A DNA stretch of 33,573 nt from Mesorhizobium sp. Root552 (GTDB taxonomy: Bacteria; Pseudomonadota; Alphaproteobacteria; Rhizobiales; Rhizobiaceae). Shown here one piece after another: positions 32,890-33,573 of the stretch. The notes under the pieces are model-generated. The model was given only the letters and a program-made list of their open reading frames with translations. It had not been told where the DNA came from and made no database searches. The translations under genes were made by a program, and so were the position numbers. The stretch is from contig NZ_LMFV01000017.1 in assembly GCF_001427285.1 (NCBI RefSeq), forward strand, positions 37,232 to 70,804, given 5' to 3'. Positions within the stretch are counted from its first letter, which is position 1. Every line of letters starts with the position of its first letter.

Positions 32890-33477
32890 TCATACCGTCA
32901 GCCGCCGGCCGTCTGACAGCAGACGCACCGTGTCGAGCCAGCGCCGCATGTGGGCGGCGTTACTCGGCTCCGTCACATAGGCATAGAGCGCCTGCATGAC
33001 GGTCTGCTTCTCGGCATCGCTGCGGCAGTTCCAGAACAGCCGGTTCAGCAGCACATGATGTTCCGCACATACCGTTGCCACCCTGCCGGGGTCCGGCACG
33101 CCAGCGCTGGCCTTCGGCACGCGGGGTAGCTTTGCGGTAGGCTTGGGTTTCTTCATCTTCGGCTGGTCCAAATTCTGCCGCTTTGAAAACACCTCCGGCT
33201 CGCCCACGGTCCACAATACAGCAGCAGCCGTTTGCTGTTCGAGCGCGGCTAAGTCTTCACCGGACGGCGGACCCGCATCGCGGACCCGGACCGGCAATTC
33301 CTGGTAGAGCACGCGGGACCATGTTTCGTCTTGCTTCCGGTCGATCTGATGCCTGCGATATTTCCAGCGCAGCCAGTCGAGCACGGCAGGCGGCAGCGGC
33401 TCTCGGCGGCGCGCAAGGCCGCTTTCCTCCTGAAAGGCCCATTCATGCTCGCCGAGGTCGATTGTGCTGCCGGCCAT
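32890..33477 (-). CDS. Hypothetical protein of the element (195 residues or longer)
   Basis: Not recognised. It contains EEWAFQEE-like acidic N-terminal residues (HEWAFQEESGLARRREPLPP), a helical part with VLDWLRWKYRRHQIDRKQDE, a basic linker MKKPKPTAKLPRVPKASAGV (about 107-126) and a helical C-terminus (CAEHHVLLNRLFWNCRSDAE, MQALYAYVTEPSNAAHMRRW). It has no signal or membrane span. The ATG at 33477 has no good ribosome site, and the frame stays open without a stop to the window edge at 33573, so the true start may be outside and the gene partial here. Long linkers of this type suit a DNA- or protein-binding adaptor, but no function is claimed. Confidence 0.6.
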   Translation of the reverse strand: MAGSTIDLGEHEWAFQEESGLARRREPLPPAVLDWLRWKYRRHQIDRKQDETWSRVLYQELPVRVRDAGPPSGEDLAALEQQTAAAVLWTVGEPEVFSKRQNLDQPKMKKPKPTAKLPRVPKASAGVPDPGRVATVCAEHHVLLNRLFWNCRSDAEKQTVMQALYAYVTEPSNAAHMRRWLDTVRLLSDGRRLTV

Positions 33478-33573
33478 GTCAAGCGAATCCAGGAACTGAC
33501 CCCTTTCTCGAATTGAAGAACTAACCCCCCTTTCATTGGTTCGTGGTTTCGTTGGTCTCTGGCGCCGATCCGG

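Larger units (their letters stand above)
27146..33573. mobile_element. Integrated element at tRNA-Asn (satellite- or ICE/IME-like), right end outside window
   Basis: Starts at the tRNA-Asn 3' fragment and holds integrase, AlpA-like regulator, primase-helicase, a repeat region and two orphan genes. No conjugation, capsid or resistance gene is in the visible 6.4 kb. The order int-alpA-pri/rep is that of P4-like satellites and PICIs and of some integrative mobilisable elements. The true size is unknown. Confidence 0.75.

Overview
The window reads as the chromosome of an alphaproteobacterium of the order Hyphomicrobiales (Rhizobiales), most likely Phyllobacteriaceae (Mesorhizobium/Aminobacter-like). 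This rests on the high GC content, the yidD-thrS pair, an RFN-controlled type II lumazine synthase (RibH2), ParE with the rhizobial MDDSNDLFG start, a rhizobial-type tad/cpa pilus locus, a DUF2336 protein and a gcvTHP operon behind a tandem glycine riboswitch. No 16S or species marker is present, so the genus is inference.

Left part (1-11.3 kb), housekeeping and metabolism: an intergenic inverted repeat at the very edge; a flavin-dependent luciferase-like oxidoreductase (-); yidD and thrS (+); a strong convergent terminator; ribH2 (-) behind an FMN riboswitch; a secreted protein with three repeated beta modules (-); a YdjA-like nitroreductase (+); a MaoC hydratase and CitE-like CoA-ester lyase as a one-base-overlapping pair (-); a DUF2336 protein (+); and parE (-).

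Middle (11.5-19.4 kb), Flp/Tad pilus machine: cpaB, cpaC, a small lipoprotein at the cpaD position, cpaE, cpaF, tadB and tadC run as one tight operon, followed by a separate TPR lipoprotein (tadD-like). Pilin, prepilin peptidase (cpaA) and pseudopilins (tadE/F/G) are not here. Then gcvP, gcvH and gcvT lie on the minus strand (19.4-23.7 kb), led by a two-aptamer glycine riboswitch. A candidate promoter there overlaps a 13-bp inverted repeat, and an XRE-type regulator gene sits directly upstream. Next come a Tat-exported molybdopterin oxidoreductase with its cytochrome b561 partner and a YbjN-domain exported protein.

Right part (27.15 kb to the edge), integrated element: the conserved chromosome stops at a 45-bp 3' fragment of tRNA-Asn(GTT), still followed by the original tRNA terminator. 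Immediately inside lie a P4-type tyrosine integrase, an AlpA-like excisionase/regulator, a large primase-helicase-like replication protein, about 0.5 kb of GC-rich repeats and hairpins built on a TGGGTGCGGGT motif (a candidate origin or regulatory RNA region), and two convergent orphan genes. The layout int-alpA-pri/rep resembles P4-like or PICI-like satellites. The element continues past the right edge, so its packaging or cargo genes and its other att site are not visible.
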